Assembly (NCBI RefSeq): GCF_006094695.1
Contig: NZ_CP035103.1
Span: 3,882,652-3,946,651 of the forward strand
From: Kocuria rosea
Lineage (GTDB): Bacteria; Actinomycetota; Actinomycetes; Actinomycetales; Micrococcaceae
Direction: 5' to 3'
DNA: 64,000 bases
The position numbers and the translations under genes were made by a program. Numbering within the stretch: position 1 is the stretch's first letter; the number at the start of each line of letters is the position of its first letter. Positions 52,251 through 61,257 of the stretch are shown in pieces. The notes beneath the pieces are model-generated. The model ran no database searches. It worked only from the letters and a program-made list of their open reading frames with translations, and was not told the DNA's origin.

Positions 52251-53693
52251 GTGCCCGCACCGATGAAGCTCGGTTCCGTCCTCGGCGGCCGCTACAAGGT
52301 CGTCACCGACGTGCTGGCCACCGCCGAGGGCGACCGCGTGCTCGAGGGACAGGACCAGATCCTCGGCCGCCGCGTGTCGATCCTGCTGCCCGCGGAGCGG
52401 CACACGTCCCTGCTCGTGGAGAACGCCCGCTCCATGGCCAACGGCAGCATCGGCGCCCCCTTCCAGATCCTGGACCTGGGCCAGGCGGAGGCGCACACCT
52501 ACCTCGTGACCTCGCACACCCCGGCCGCGGACATGCTGGACTCCCTGCTCGTGGAGCCGGACGACGTCGAGGACGAGTCCCTCAGCGACGACATCTTCGG
52601 CGCCCCGCGCGGCAGCGGCCCCGGGTCCTACGTGTACGACGAGCCGGACCCCACCAGCCCGACCCCCGTGGTCGCGACCGAGGCCTCCGACGACCTCGGC
52701 GGCGCGGCCCCCCAGCCCAAGGTCACCCGGTGGCGGGACGACGACTCGTACGACGACGCCGCGCCCGCCCCCTCGGTGCGCACCCGTCTCGGCCGGCCGG
52801 TGCGGGTCAGCGCCACCTCGACCCGCTCGACCCTCTTCGACCGCGCGGCGGCGAGCGGCACGGCGGCCTCGGCCGTCCGCACGGCCGGGACGGACATCGA
52901 CCCGGGCTACGACGGCGACAACCGCTACGACAGCTACGACGACTACGACGACGGGCACCCGGACACGCCCCACGGGCCGGAGGAGGCGGCCGCGGCCGCG
53001 CCGCCGCGCCGGGAGGCGACCGCGGACCGGCCGCAGAAGGGCGGCCGGGGCCTGCTGCTGCTCCTGCTCCTGCTCCTGGCCCTGCTGATCGGTGCCGTGG
53101 TGTTCAGCTTCGACCGGCTGGGCGGACTCTTCGCCGGCTCGGACAGCCCTGAGCCCGCCGTGAGCGCGCCGGCCGAGGAGCAGGCCGGGGCGGAGCAGGT
53201 GCAGCCCAGCCCCGAGCCGGAGGCCCCGGCCGCCGAGCCGGAGCCCCGCGCCGTCACCCGGGTGGTGCCGACCGACCCGGGCTTCATGGCCGACCAGGAC
53301 GCGCAGCTGGGCCAGATCGTCGACGGCAACCCGTCCACCTACTGGATCAGCTACGGGTTCTCCGACCCGAACTTCGGCACCCGGACGCCGAGCGTCGGCC
53401 TCGCCGTGCAGCTCGAGGAGCCCGCGCCCGTGGAGACGCTCAGGCTCAGCCAGTCGGCCGGCTCAGGCGGGATGTTCGACGTGTACGTCAACGACACCCC
53501 GAGCCTGGACGGCGCCGACCAGGTGGCCTCCGGCTCCTTCACGGGCCCGGAGATCACGGTTCCGCTCGCCGCGGCCGCCCAGGACGAGGACCAGCAGTAC
53601 GTGATCGTGAACTGGACGCAGCTGCCGCAGCTGACGAACCCCATCGCCGGGTTCAACCACGGCCTGCGGATCGGCGAGATCCAGCTCGACTGA
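52251..53693 (+). CDS. MurJ-partner membrane protein: kinase-like N terminus, TM, discoidin-like domain
   Basis: The GTG at 52251 has GGAG 6 bases upstream and gives 480 residues. The N terminus [43 protein letters not shown] resembles a Ser/Thr-kinase N-lobe (Gly-rich G.VLGGRYKV) without any visible HRD or DFG motif. A disordered acidic stretch ([13 protein letters not shown]) follows, then a membrane helix ([19 protein letters not shown]). The extracellular domain is discoidin-like: [23 protein letters not shown]...[16 protein letters not shown]. Together with murJ this equals a split version of mycobacterial MviN (pseudokinase plus extracellular domain). It probably regulates MurJ. Confidence 0.75.
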   Translation: MPAPMKLGSVLGGRYKVVTDVLATAEGDRVLEGQDQILGRRVSILLPAERHTSLLVENARSMANGSIGAPFQILDLGQAEAHTYLVTSHTPAADMLDSLLVEPDDVEDESLSDDIFGAPRGSGPGSYVYDEPDPTSPTPVVATEASDDLGGAAPQPKVTRWRDDDSYDDAAPAPSVRTRLGRPVRVSATSTRSTLFDRAAASGTAASAVRTAGTDIDPGYDGDNRYDSYDDYDDGHPDTPHGPEEAAAAAPPRREATADRPQKGGRGLLLLLLLLLALLIGAVVFSFDRLGGLFAGSDSPEPAVSAPAEEQAGAEQVQPSPEPEAPAAEPEPRAVTRVVPTDPGFMADQDAQLGQIVDGNPSTYWISYGFSDPNFGTRTPSVGLAVQLEEPAPVETLRLSQSAGSGGMFDVYVNDTPSLDGADQVASGSFTGPEITVPLAAAAQDEDQQYVIVNWTQLPQLTNPIAGFNHGLRIGEIQLD

Positions 53694-53709
53694 GGGCCCC
53701 GCTCCCCCC

Positions 53710-53735
53710 GCCGGACCCGCCGGGGCGGGTCCGGC
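53710..53735. terminator. Hairpin terminator after the MurJ-partner gene
   Basis: An 11-bp perfect stem (GCCGGACCCGC at 53710-53720 with 53725-53735) and a 4-nt loop lie 17 bases after the stop codon. Confidence 0.7.
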
Positions 53736-53826
53736 ACCGGAATATCCGCCGCGCGCGCCCCGTTGTGCCAGTGGTCCCTGCGGTCGGCGTGCCCGGCCGC
53801 TCCCTGTACGGAAGGTCTGCAGAACA

Positions 53827-54858
53827 GTGAGCCCCGACTTCGGTCCCGTGATCAACGCCCTCAACCTCGTCCCCTCGACCGGCGAGCCGAAGGCCGGCGC
53901 GGACGACGAGACCGTCCACGAGGTGATCATCGTGGGATCCGGCCCCGCCGGGTACACCGCGGCCGTCTACGCGGCGCGCGCCAACCTCCACCCCATCGTC
54001 TTCGCCGGGTCCGTGACCGCGGGCGGTGAGCTGATGAACACGACCGAGGTGGAGAACTACCCCGGGTTCATCGACGGGATCCAGGGCCCGGAGCTGATGT
54101 CCAACATGCAGCAGCAGGCGGAGCGCTTCGGCGCCGACATCCGCTACGAGGACGTCGTCGCCCTCGAGCTCGAGGGCGAGGTGAAGACCGTGACCCTCGA
54201 GGACGGCTCCGTGCACCGCGCCCACGCCGTGATCCTCGCGACCGGCTCCGCGTACCGGGAGCTCGGCCTGCCGGACGAGAAGCGGCTCTCCGGCCACGGG
54301 GTGAGCTGGTGCGCCACCTGCGACGGCTTCTTCTTCAAGGAGCAGCACATCGCGGTGGTGGGCGGCGGCGACTCCGCCCTCGAGGAGGCCACGTTCCTCT
54401 CCCGCTTCGCCTCCAAGGTCACGATCATCCACCGGCGGGACAGCTTCCGCGCCTCCGAGATCATGCAGCAGCGCGCCTTCGACGACCCCAAGATCGAGGT
54501 CCTGTGGAACGCCGAGGTCGTGGGCATCAACGGCGAGGACAAGGTCCGCTCCGTCACCGTCCGTGACACGGAGTCCCACCAGACCTCGGAGCTGCCCGTG
54601 ACGGGGCTGTTCGTCGCCATCGGCTCCGATCCCCGCACCGCCCTGGTCAAGGACCAGCTCGAGCTCACCGTGGACGGCACCATCGCCGTGGACGGCCGCA
54701 GCTCCACCACGAGCCTCGCCGGGGTCTTCGCGGCGGGCGACGTCGTGGACGCCACCTACCGCCAGGCCATCACGGCGGCGGGCTCCGGATGCGTCGCCGC
54801 CGTCGACACCGAGCACTACCTCGCCGCCCTGCACGACCGCTCGGTCCTGCACAGCTGA
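53827..54858 (+). CDS. trxB: Thioredoxin-disulfide reductase
   Basis: The 343-residue flavoprotein has an FAD motif [20 protein letters not shown] (from about residue 33), the redox-active CATC in [12 protein letters not shown], an NADPH motif [19 protein letters not shown] and the C-terminal FAD site [24 protein letters not shown] roughly 30-residue N-terminal extension precedes the fold. It reduces thioredoxin using NADPH. trxA follows after a hairpin. Confidence 0.97.
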   Translation: MSPDFGPVINALNLVPSTGEPKAGADDETVHEVIIVGSGPAGYTAAVYAARANLHPIVFAGSVTAGGELMNTTEVENYPGFIDGIQGPELMSNMQQQAERFGADIRYEDVVALELEGEVKTVTLEDGSVHRAHAVILATGSAYRELGLPDEKRLSGHGVSWCATCDGFFFKEQHIAVVGGGDSALEEATFLSRFASKVTIIHRRDSFRASEIMQQRAFDDPKIEVLWNAEVVGINGEDKVRSVTVRDTESHQTSELPVTGLFVAIGSDPRTALVKDQLELTVDGTIAVDGRSSTTSLAGVFAAGDVVDATYRQAITAAGSGCVAAVDTEHYLAALHDRSVLHS

Positions 54859-54864
54859 GCCGTC

Positions 54865-54895
54865 CCGGTCCGGGCGCCGCCGGCGCCCGGACCGG
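54865..54895. terminator. Hairpin between trxB and trxA
   Basis: A 14-bp perfect stem (54865-54878 with 54882-54895) with a 3-nt apical spacing lies just after trxB. It may end or attenuate transcription before trxA. Confidence 0.75.
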
Positions 54896-54993
54896 CATGG
54901 GCCATAATCGAACCAGATCCGCCTTCCGCACCACGTCACCCAGAGCGGTCCGGGCACGCCGACCGCGCGCCCGGCACCCGGACAAGGAGAAAC

Positions 54994-55329
54994 ATGAGCG
55001 CCGCCAAGAACGTCACCGACGCCGACTTCCGCACCGAGGTCCTCGAATCGGACAAGCCCGTCATCGTGGACTTCTGGGCCGAGTGGTGCGGCCCCTGCCG
55101 CATGGTCGGCCCGGTCCTCGACGCGATCGCCGCCGAGCACGCCGACGCCGTCGAGGTCGTGAAGCTGAACGTGGACGAGAACCCCGCCGTGGCGTCCCAG
55201 TACGGCATCACGTCCATCCCGGCCATCTACCTCTTCTCCGGCGGCGAGGTGGTCAAGAAGGCCATCGGCGCGAAGCCGAAGAGCGCCCTCGAGAAGGAGT
55301 TCGCAGACTACCTCGTCCCCGGGAACTGA
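54994..55329 (+). CDS. trxA: Thioredoxin
   Basis: The 111-residue protein has the active site WAEWCGPCRMVGPVLDAIA and the cis-Pro loop ITSIPAIYLFSGGEVVKKAIGAKPK. It is the general cytoplasmic disulfide reductant, recycled by the adjacent TrxB. An AAGGAGAAAC ribosome site precedes the ATG. Confidence 0.97.
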   Translation: MSAAKNVTDADFRTEVLESDKPVIVDFWAEWCGPCRMVGPVLDAIAAEHADAVEVVKLNVDENPAVASQYGITSIPAIYLFSGGEVVKKAIGAKPKSALEKEFADYLVPGN

Positions 55330-55357
55330 GCGGACCCCCGACATCCGCGACACCCTG

Positions 55358-55399
55358 GGCTCGTCCGCCCCTCCCCCGCCGGGGAGGGGCGGACGAGCC
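55358..55399. terminator. Strong hairpin terminator after trxA
   Basis: A 19-bp perfect stem (55358-55376 with 55381-55399) and a 4-nt loop lie 28 bases after the trxA stop. Confidence 0.9.
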
Positions 55400-55443
55400 G
55401 CTGTCCTGGCACCACGCCGACCCCTCCGACCCGTGGGACACCC

Positions 55444-56652
55444 GTGAACAACGACGACACCGAACCGATGCTGCGCCGGACCATGACGAGCCGGCGGGTG
55501 GTCAGCCTGCGGGAGCGGCTGCTCCGGGCCGGCGTCACCGTGGCTTACCTCGCCCCGCAGGACGTCAACAACCCCTCCTACTTCGACGACCACGTCGACG
55601 CCGCCGTGCGCGCCTTCCAGCAGGAGCGCGGGCTCATCGTGGACGGCCTGGTGGGCCCGGAGACGGACCGGTGCCTCAACGAGGCGCAGTACGCCCTCGG
55701 TGACCGCCCGCTCTACGCCGACGACGGCCATCCGCTCCGGGGCGACGACGTCAGCATGCTGCAGCACAACCTCTCGCGGTTGGGTTTCTACTACGGACAC
55801 TTGAACGGGGTGTTCGGCAGCAGCACGCACCACGCGGTCATGGAGCTCCAGCAGAGTCTGGGTCTCGGGGCCACCGGAGTGGTGGACCGCGAGACCATCG
55901 CCGCGCTCGCCCGGATCAACAAGAACATCACGTCCTCCAAGGCCTTCTCGCTGCGCGAGTACCACCGCCTGGAACGGGCCACCTCGGCCCTGCGCGGCCG
56001 CTCCGTGGTGCTGGTCCCGTCCGGGGCAGCGGGTCAGCAGCCGCCGGCCTCGGCGGCGCCGGACTTCCGCGACCGCGCCGACGAGGTGACCCGGGACGTC
56101 GCCGTCCGCGCCTCCGAGCTGCTGCACGAGATCGGCGCCGACCCCTCGGTGGTCTCGCCCGGGCGGAAGCTCCACGACCGCCGCGGCGTGCCCGTGCGGA
56201 CCGCAGACTCCACCCGGGAGGCCGTCGCCGGGAGCCGGACGGACTCCGTGGTGGTCACCCTGCACTGCGACTGGAACGCCTCCCCCGCCGCCGGCGGTGT
56301 CGCCTCCTACTACTGGGGCGAGCAGGACCGCTCCGAGATCTACTCCCCCATCGGCGAACGGGCCGCGGTGCTCGTGCTCAAGGAGATGGTCGCCCGGACC
56401 GGGGCGCTCGACCTCGGCACCCACGCCCGGCAGTGGGACCTGTTGCGCTCCCAGGACGCGCCGACCATCTGGCTCGACCTCGGCTACCTGTCCAGCCCTG
56501 CCGACCGGGCCGCCCTCGCCGATCCCGAGCACCGGAACCACCTGGCCGAGGCCGTCGTCTTCGGTCTGCAGCGCATGTTCCTGCTCGCGGAGGACGACGT
56601 GCCCACGGGCACCATGAGCGTCGACGACGTTGCCAAGTACAACGGACGCTGA
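55444..56652 (+). CDS. CwlM-like protein: peptidoglycan-binding and degenerate amidase_3 domains
   Basis: The 402-residue protein has no signal peptide. Two peptidoglycan-binding-like repeats (VDAAVRAFQQERGLIVDGLVGPETDRCL and VSMLQHNLSRLGFYYGHLNGVFGSSTHHAVMELQQSLGL) precede an N-acetylmuramoyl-L-alanine amidase_3-like domain. The first zinc-ligand motif, normally DPGHGG, reads LVPSGAAGQQ, so the metal site is broken, although SVVVTLHCDWNASPAAGGVASYYW keeps the second His. The position between trxA and parB matches mycobacterial CwlM, a cytoplasmic non-enzymatic activator of MurA controlled by PknB. That role is inferred here. Confidence 0.82.
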   Translation: MNNDDTEPMLRRTMTSRRVVSLRERLLRAGVTVAYLAPQDVNNPSYFDDHVDAAVRAFQQERGLIVDGLVGPETDRCLNEAQYALGDRPLYADDGHPLRGDDVSMLQHNLSRLGFYYGHLNGVFGSSTHHAVMELQQSLGLGATGVVDRETIAALARINKNITSSKAFSLREYHRLERATSALRGRSVVLVPSGAAGQQPPASAAPDFRDRADEVTRDVAVRASELLHEIGADPSVVSPGRKLHDRRGVPVRTADSTREAVAGSRTDSVVVTLHCDWNASPAAGGVASYYWGEQDRSEIYSPIGERAAVLVLKEMVARTGALDLGTHARQWDLLRSQDAPTIWLDLGYLSSPADRAALADPEHRNHLAEAVVFGLQRMFLLAEDDVPTGTMSVDDVAKYNGR

Positions 56653-56675
56653 ACCGCCCCGCCGGGCAGACCCGG

Positions 56676-56727
56676 CGCACGGAAGAGCCCCGGTGTTTCA
56701 CGTGAAACACCGGGGCTCTTCCGTGCG
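56676..56727. terminator. 52-bp perfect palindrome: bidirectional terminator containing parS
   Basis: Positions 56676-56701 are the exact reverse complement of 56702-56727, with no loop. It lies between the convergent cwlM-like and parB genes. The centre is a consensus parS site. As RNA it would form a very stable hairpin for both transcripts. Confidence 0.85.
56694..56709. promoter_or_regulatory. parS site (perfect consensus)
   Basis: TGTTTCACGTGAAACA matches the bacterial parS consensus at all 16 positions and would be bound by ParB to nucleate partition complexes near the origin. Confidence 0.95.
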
Positions 56728-56736
56728 TTCGGTGGT

Positions 56737-58458
56737 CTAGCTGCGGTCCATCCCGGGGTCCAGCACCTCGATGATGCGGTTCAGGTCCTCCACCGAGGCG
56801 AACTCGATGGTCATCTTGCCCTTGCGGGCGCCCAGGGCGATCCGCACGCTCGTGTCCAGGCGGTCGGAGAACGCCTCCGCGATGTAGTCGAGCCGCTCCT
56901 TGTTACGCCCGGCCGGGGCGGCCACCCGCTGCGGCTTGCGCTCCCCCGTCTCCGTCAGCTGCACGGCCTCCTCCGTGGCCCGGACCGAGAGCCCCTCCGC
57001 CACGATCCGCTGCGCGAGTCGTTCCATCTGAGCGGGGTCGGCCAGGGACAGCAGGGCGCGGGCGTGCCCCGAGGACAGCACGCCGGCGGCCACACGGCGC
57101 TGGACGAGCGGCGGCAGGCGGAGCAGACGGATCGTGTTGCTGATCTGGGGGCGGGATCGGCCGATGCGCCGGGACAGCTCCTCCTGCGTGGCGCCGAACT
57201 CCTCCAGCAGCTGCTGGTAGGCCGCGGCCTCCTCGAGCGGGTTCAGCTGGCTGCGGTGCAGGTTCTCGAGCAGGGCGTCCCGGAGCAGGTCGTCGTCCGC
57301 CGTCTCGCGGACGATCGCCGGGATGGTCGGCAGCCCGGCGCGCTGGGTGGCGCGCCACCTCCGCTCGCCCATGACCAGTTCGTACGACTGCTCCCCGTCC
57401 TCGCGGGTGGGTCGCACCACGATGGGCTGCAGCACACCGAGCTCGCCGATCGAGTACGCGAGCTCTGCGAGCTCCTCCTCGTCGAACACCTGACGGGGCT
57501 GCTTGCGGTTGGGGTGGATGGCCGCGACCGGGATCTCGGCGAACGTGGCGCCGGGCACCGCCGCCAGCTCCTCGACCGCCGCGTCCGTTTCACGTGAAAC
57601 ATCACCCGCGGACGTACCGGAAGCGGGACGGTCCGTCACGGCGGTCGCCTCGGTCGCCTCTCCTGCGCTGGAATCATCTGTCGCCTCCGGCGCATCGCCC
57701 GCGGCGGCGGGGCCGGCCGGGGAGACATCGAGTCGCTGCTGCTCCGGCTCCGCCGCGGTTCGGCTGCGCCCCCCGGACGGGGCCTCGACGTCCTCCTCGG
57801 ACGGGCGAGCCTCCTTCGGACGCGATGTTTCACGTGAAACGCCGGCCCGGTTCCCCGGACCGGGTTCCGTCGTCGTCGACGACGTCTCCCCGGAGTCAGC
57901 CGCCGGCGCGGCGTCAGGGGTACCGGCCGAAGGCAGGAAGAACATGTCGGAGGGCCGGCTGACAAGTGTGGTGTTGCGCAGGGCCTCGCCCATGTCCATC
58001 CGCGCTTTCATGGCCTTCTGCCGCGCCGCAGGGCTGACAGTCCTGCTCCGCCCCCCGGCAGCCGACCGCTTCGCCGGCTCGGCGGACCCGGGCTGCTCGG
58101 GGACGTCATCTGCGTCTGCGGTCCCGCCAGCGGGACGCGCGGCGGCCTTCGACGTGGTCCGGGTCCTGGTGGCTGGCTCTCCGCCGGCTGAGGGCCGCTG
58201 CGTCGAAGTACCAGTTGCTGCGTCCGGCTGGTCGATCGAATTCTCAGCACGTGCGGGTGCGGCTTCGGCGGACGTCGTTTCACGTGAAACATCCGTGCGG
58301 GCCGCGTCCTTCCGGGACGTGTCCTCCGCGCTCGTCGACGGCACCGGAGCCGGGCCGACGTCGGCGCCCTGTTCCTCCTTCACCGGGGCCTCGGCAGCGG
58401 GTGCACTCGGAATGAGCGCCCCCAGACCTCGGCCCAGTCCACGTCGTCGTTCGCTCAC
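56737..58458 (-). CDS. parB: Chromosome partitioning protein ParB with long disordered N terminus
   Basis: The 573-residue protein is much longer than typical ParB (about 300-380). The conserved opening ([17 protein letters not shown]) is followed by about 285 residues of Ala/Glu/Ser/Thr/Pro-rich disordered sequence. The core starts at about 306: [29 protein letters not shown], the CTP-binding GERRWRA (364-370), the HTH in [24 protein letters not shown], and a C-terminal dimerisation domain. ParB is a CTP-dependent DNA clamp loading at parS. Three parS sites lie inside its own disordered coding region and encode VSRET at residues 57-61, 207-211 and 287-291. GTG start with an AGAGGA site. Confidence 0.96.
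   Translation of the reverse strand: MSERRRGLGRGLGALIPSAPAAEAPVKEEQGADVGPAPVPSTSAEDTSRKDAARTDVSRETTSAEAAPARAENSIDQPDAATGTSTQRPSAGGEPATRTRTTSKAAARPAGGTADADDVPEQPGSAEPAKRSAAGGRSRTVSPAARQKAMKARMDMGEALRNTTLVSRPSDMFFLPSAGTPDAAPAADSGETSSTTTEPGPGNRAGVSRETSRPKEARPSEEDVEAPSGGRSRTAAEPEQQRLDVSPAGPAAAGDAPEATDDSSAGEATEATAVTDRPASGTSAGDVSRETDAAVEELAAVPGATFAEIPVAAIHPNRKQPRQVFDEEELAELAYSIGELGVLQPIVVRPTREDGEQSYELVMGERRWRATQRAGLPTIPAIVRETADDDLLRDALLENLHRSQLNPLEEAAAYQQLLEEFGATQEELSRRIGRSRPQISNTIRLLRLPPLVQRRVAAGVLSSGHARALLSLADPAQMERLAQRIVAEGLSVRATEEAVQLTETGERKPQRVAAPAGRNKERLDYIAEAFSDRLDTSVRIALGARKGKMTIEFASVEDLNRIIEVLDPGMDRS
57586..57601. promoter_or_regulatory. parS site inside parB
   Basis: CGTTTCACGTGAAACA, 15 of 16 consensus positions, encoding ParB residues VSRET (287-291). 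Confidence 0.9.
57826..57841. promoter_or_regulatory. parS site inside parB
   Basis: TGTTTCACGTGAAACG, 15 of 16 consensus positions, encoding ParB residues VSRET (207-211). Confidence 0.9.
58276..58291. promoter_or_regulatory. parS site inside parB
   Basis: CGTTTCACGTGAAACA, 15 of 16 consensus positions, encoding ParB residues VSRET (57-61). Confidence 0.9.
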
Positions 58459-58521
58459 GATGTTCCTCTCCCTCGCCCGGCAATCCGGACAATTCTAGCC
58501 GAGCCACGCGTTCCGACGTGC

Positions 58522-58537
58522 CGTTTCACGTGGAACG
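58522..58537. promoter_or_regulatory. Degenerate parS-like site between parA and parB
   Basis: CGTTTCACGTGGAACG matches parS at 13 of 16 positions. It lies in the parA-parB gap just upstream of the parB start. Binding is uncertain. Confidence 0.5.
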
Positions 58538-58575
58538 GTGGGTCCCTTGCGCCCGGCGCGGGACGGGAACAGCAG

Positions 58576-58605
58576 GACGCCCGCCTCCAAGTGGAGACGG
58601 GCGTC
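58576..58605. terminator. Hairpin after parA
   Basis: GACGCCCG...CTCC pairs with GGAG...CGGGCGTC (58576-58588 with 58593-58605), one mismatch, 4-nt loop, 41 bases past the parA stop. It may limit read-through into parB. Confidence 0.6.
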
Positions 58606-58645
58606 GGGCGGGGGAGTGGCCGGGAAATGGCCCGGGGCCGCTCTG

Positions 58646-59680
58646 TCAGCGCTGGGCGCGCTGGGCGATCTCGGCCGCCGCCTCCAGGTAGGACAGCGCC
58701 CCCGTGGAACTGGGGTCGTAGCTGATGACGCTCTGCTGGTAGCTCGGCGCCTCCGAGATGCGCACCGAGCGGGGGATCATGGTCTCCAGGACCTCGGCGG
58801 GGAAGTGGTTGCGCACCTCTTCGGCCACCTGCGACGCGAGGTTGGTGCGACCGTCGTACATGGTGAGCAGGATCGTCGACACCGACAGCTCGGGGTTCAA
58901 GTGCTTCTGGATCATCTCGATGTTCTTGAGCAGCTGACTGAGCCCCTCGAGCGCGTAGTACTCGCACTGGATGGGGATCAGGACCTCGGTGGCCGCGACG
59001 AACGCGTTGAGGGTCAGCAGCCCGAGACTCGGCGGGCAGTCGATGAAGACGTAGTCGAGCCGCTCCAGACCGTCGGCCTCGCGCTGCTTCGCGTACGCCT
59101 CGAGCGCCCGGCGGAGCCGGTGCTCCCGCGCCACCATGGACACGAGCTCGATCTCCGCGCCGGCCAGATCGATGGTGGCCGGGACGACCCACAGGTTGTC
59201 CGCCTCGGCGGACGGCTTCACCGCGTCGGCGATGGGCATCTCGTCGATGAGCACGTCGTAGGTGCTGTCGACCTCCGAGTGGTGTTCCACGCCGAGGGCC
59301 GTCGACGCGTTGCCCTGGGGATCGTTGTCGATGACGAGGACGTTCTGCCCCTGTCGGGCGAGGGCCACCGCGATGTTCACCGACGTGCTCGTCTTGCCCA
59401 CGCCGCCCTTCTGGTTGCTGATCGTGAAGATCCGCGTTGCGGCGGGCTTCTCCAGCTGGACCTTCTTCAGCCTGGCGCGTCGCCTGGTCTCCTCCACGAG
59501 CTTCCTCCCCAGCGGCGTGTCCTCCGCCATCGTTGTGGTCATCTTGGGCAGCTGTCCGTCCGTTTCACGTGAAACACGAGTACCCCGATCAGGAACAACC
59601 TTGATCAATTGATCAAGCGGATCGGGGGGGAACTCGGCGTCGAAGCCTCGCGGACTTCCCGCGCCGTCGTCGATCGGCAT
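58646..59680 (-). CDS. parA: Chromosome partitioning ATPase ParA
   Basis: The 344-residue protein (ATG 59680) has a roughly 80-residue N-terminal extension, then the deviant Walker A ISNQKGGVGKTSTSVNIAVALA, Walker A' VIDNDPQGNAST and Walker B YVFIDCPPSLGLLTLNA. It forms ATP-dependent dimers on the nucleoid and moves ParB-parS complexes. A parS site is built into its 5' coding region as VSRET at residues 36-40. An alternative start further upstream (59818) is open but unsupported. Confidence 0.95.
   Translation of the reverse strand: MPIDDGAGSPRGFDAEFPPDPLDQLIKVVPDRGTRVSRETDGQLPKMTTTMAEDTPLGRKLVEETRRRARLKKVQLEKPAATRIFTISNQKGGVGKTSTSVNIAVALARQGQNVLVIDNDPQGNASTALGVEHHSEVDSTYDVLIDEMPIADAVKPSAEADNLWVVPATIDLAGAEIELVSMVAREHRLRRALEAYAKQREADGLERLDYVFIDCPPSLGLLTLNAFVAATEVLIPIQCEYYALEGLSQLLKNIEMIQKHLNPELSVSTILLTMYDGRTNLASQVAEEVRNHFPAEVLETMIPRSVRISEAPSYQQSVISYDPSSTGALSYLEAAAEIAQRAQR
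59562..59577. promoter_or_regulatory. parS site inside parA
   Basis: CGTTTCACGTGAAACA, 15 of 16 consensus positions, lying over the codons for VSRET (residues 36-40 of ParA). Confidence 0.9.
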
Positions 59681-59865
59681 CTGACTGCGCACCTTCCCGG
59701 TTCGTCTCGAACTCGTTCCGTCGGAGCACGCCTCCCGAGGGGGAGGGGTGCCTGGGACCGCGCCGCAGGTCAGGTCGCCGTCGACCCGTGGCCGAGCTCG
59801 GCGCACCGACCGTGGCACACTCCTCCCAGCCTACCGCCGACACCGCGCGGAGCAGGCGGCGGTGC

Positions 59866-60537
59866 TCAGAGCCGGACCCGCACCACCGTGGTGGGCTCCT
59901 CGAGCAGGTCAGCCCCGGCCGGGACGATCTCGGTGGACCGGGCGCCGAGCCGGTCCAGCTTCTTCTGCGCCTTGCGCACCTCGTCCGCCGCGGAACGGCC
60001 CTTGAGGGCGAGCAGCTCTCCGGTGCCGCGCAGCAGCGGCAGGGTGATGTCCACGAGGCCCACCAGGGCCGAGACCGCGCGGGCGGTGACCACGTCCACC
60101 TCTCCGACCTCGTCCCGGGCCTGCTCCGCCCGGGCCCGCAGCACACACACGTTCGTGAGCCCGAGGTCGGCCACGACCTCGTCCAGCCACTGCACGCGCC
60201 GCTCCAGCGGCTCGATGAGCGTGATCCGCAGGTCTGCCCGGGCCAGGGCGAGGCACAGCCCGGGCAGACCTGCGCCCGATCCGACGTCGGCCACGCGGGC
60301 GCCGGTCGCGATGAGCTCCTCGACCACGGCGCAGTTGAGCACGTGCCGGCTCCACAGCCGGGGCACCTCCCGCGGGCCGATGAGCCCCCGGACGATGCCG
60401 GACGACGCCAGGTGCGCCACGTAGCGCTCCGCCAGCGGCAGCCGCTCGCCGAACAGCCGCTCGGCGGCGCGCCGCTCCTGCTCGTCCGGGACCGGCGGGT
60501 CCTGCGGAGCGGGGGAGGGGCGCGGCTCCTCGGCCAT
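59866..60537 (-). CDS. rsmG: 16S rRNA (guanine527-N7)-methyltransferase RsmG
   Basis: The 223-residue protein has GPREVPRLWSRHVLNCAVVEELI, SAM motif I VADVGSGAGLPGLCLALARAD, LIEPLERRVQWLDEVV and VVTARAVSALVGLV, all RsmG hallmarks. It methylates G527 of 16S rRNA; loss gives low-level streptomycin resistance in other species. Its ATG overlaps the khpB stop by 1 base (TGATG), so the two are translationally coupled. Confidence 0.96.
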   Translation of the reverse strand: MAEEPRPSPAPQDPPVPDEQERRAAERLFGERLPLAERYVAHLASSGIVRGLIGPREVPRLWSRHVLNCAVVEELIATGARVADVGSGAGLPGLCLALARADLRITLIEPLERRVQWLDEVVADLGLTNVCVLRARAEQARDEVGEVDVVTARAVSALVGLVDITLPLLRGTGELLALKGRSAADEVRKAQKKLDRLGARSTEIVPAGADLLEEPTTVVRVRL

Positions 60538-61172
60538 CAGCCCTGCGGAACGGACACGACGATGTGCCGTGCCGCCCCTTCGCCCTCGGACTCGCTGACG
60601 AGACCCTGCTCGGCGACCACGTCGTGCACGATCTTGCGCTCGTAGGCGGACAGGGGGTCGAGGTGCACGCGCTCCCCGGTCTCCTGTGCCTCTCGCACGG
60701 CCGCCAGGGCCAGGTCCTGGAGCTGACCGGCCCGGCGGAGCCGGTAGCCGCCGATGTCGAGCACCAGGCGGGAGCGCCGGTCGGTGGCGGCCAGCACGGA
60801 GAGGCGCAGGAGCTCCTGGAGGGCCTCCAGGACCTCGCCGTCCTCGCCGACCAGCGCCGACAGGCCTTCGACGTCGTCCCCGTCGGCGACGACCGACAGG
60901 TAGGTGCGACCGTCGCGGACCTCGATGTCGATGTCGCCGTCGAGGTCCGCCGTGTCCAGCAGCTCCTCGAGGTAGTCGGCCGCGATCTCGCCCTCCTCCT
61001 CGAGCGGATCGACGGCGTCGGTCTCTGCGGCGGCGGTCTCCGCGGCCGGGGTCTTCGCGGCCGGAGTCTCCGCGGCGGGGGCTCCCGCCCCGGCGCCGCG
61101 GTCGGCGTCGGCGCGCGGCTCGGGGGGCTGCACGTCGTCGACGTCCTGGGTGGTCTGCCGGATGTCGGTCAT
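60537..61172 (-). CDS. khpB: RNA-binding protein KhpB/Jag (KH and R3H domains)
   Basis: The 211-residue protein has an Ala/Glu/Thr-rich disordered N terminus with an AAETPAAKTPAAET repeat (residues 30-52). A KH-type domain follows (DIDIEVRDGRTYLSVVADGDDVEGLSALVGEDGEVLEALQELL, with a GEDG loop), then a C-terminal R3H domain (LDPLSAYERKIVHDVVAEQ). The Jag_N domain of firmicutes is absent, as usual in actinobacteria. It sits between yidC and rsmG. KhpB-type proteins bind RNA and influence cell elongation and division. Confidence 0.92.
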   Translation of the reverse strand: MTDIRQTTQDVDDVQPPEPRADADRGAGAGAPAAETPAAKTPAAETAAAETDAVDPLEEEGEIAADYLEELLDTADLDGDIDIEVRDGRTYLSVVADGDDVEGLSALVGEDGEVLEALQELLRLSVLAATDRRSRLVLDIGGYRLRRAGQLQDLALAAVREAQETGERVHLDPLSAYERKIVHDVVAEQGLVSESEGEGAARHIVVSVPQG

Positions 61173-61257
61173 GTCGTCTCCTGGGGCCGTGGAAGCACGG
61201 GGCCGGGCGCGCCGGCCCCGTGCGGGGAGGGGGTCGAGCCGGGTCGGCCGGCCGCGG

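Noticed and set aside
53653..56541. 962-codon leftward frame over trxB, trxA and the cwlM-like gene
   Set aside because: Three well-identified genes on the plus strand explain the region.
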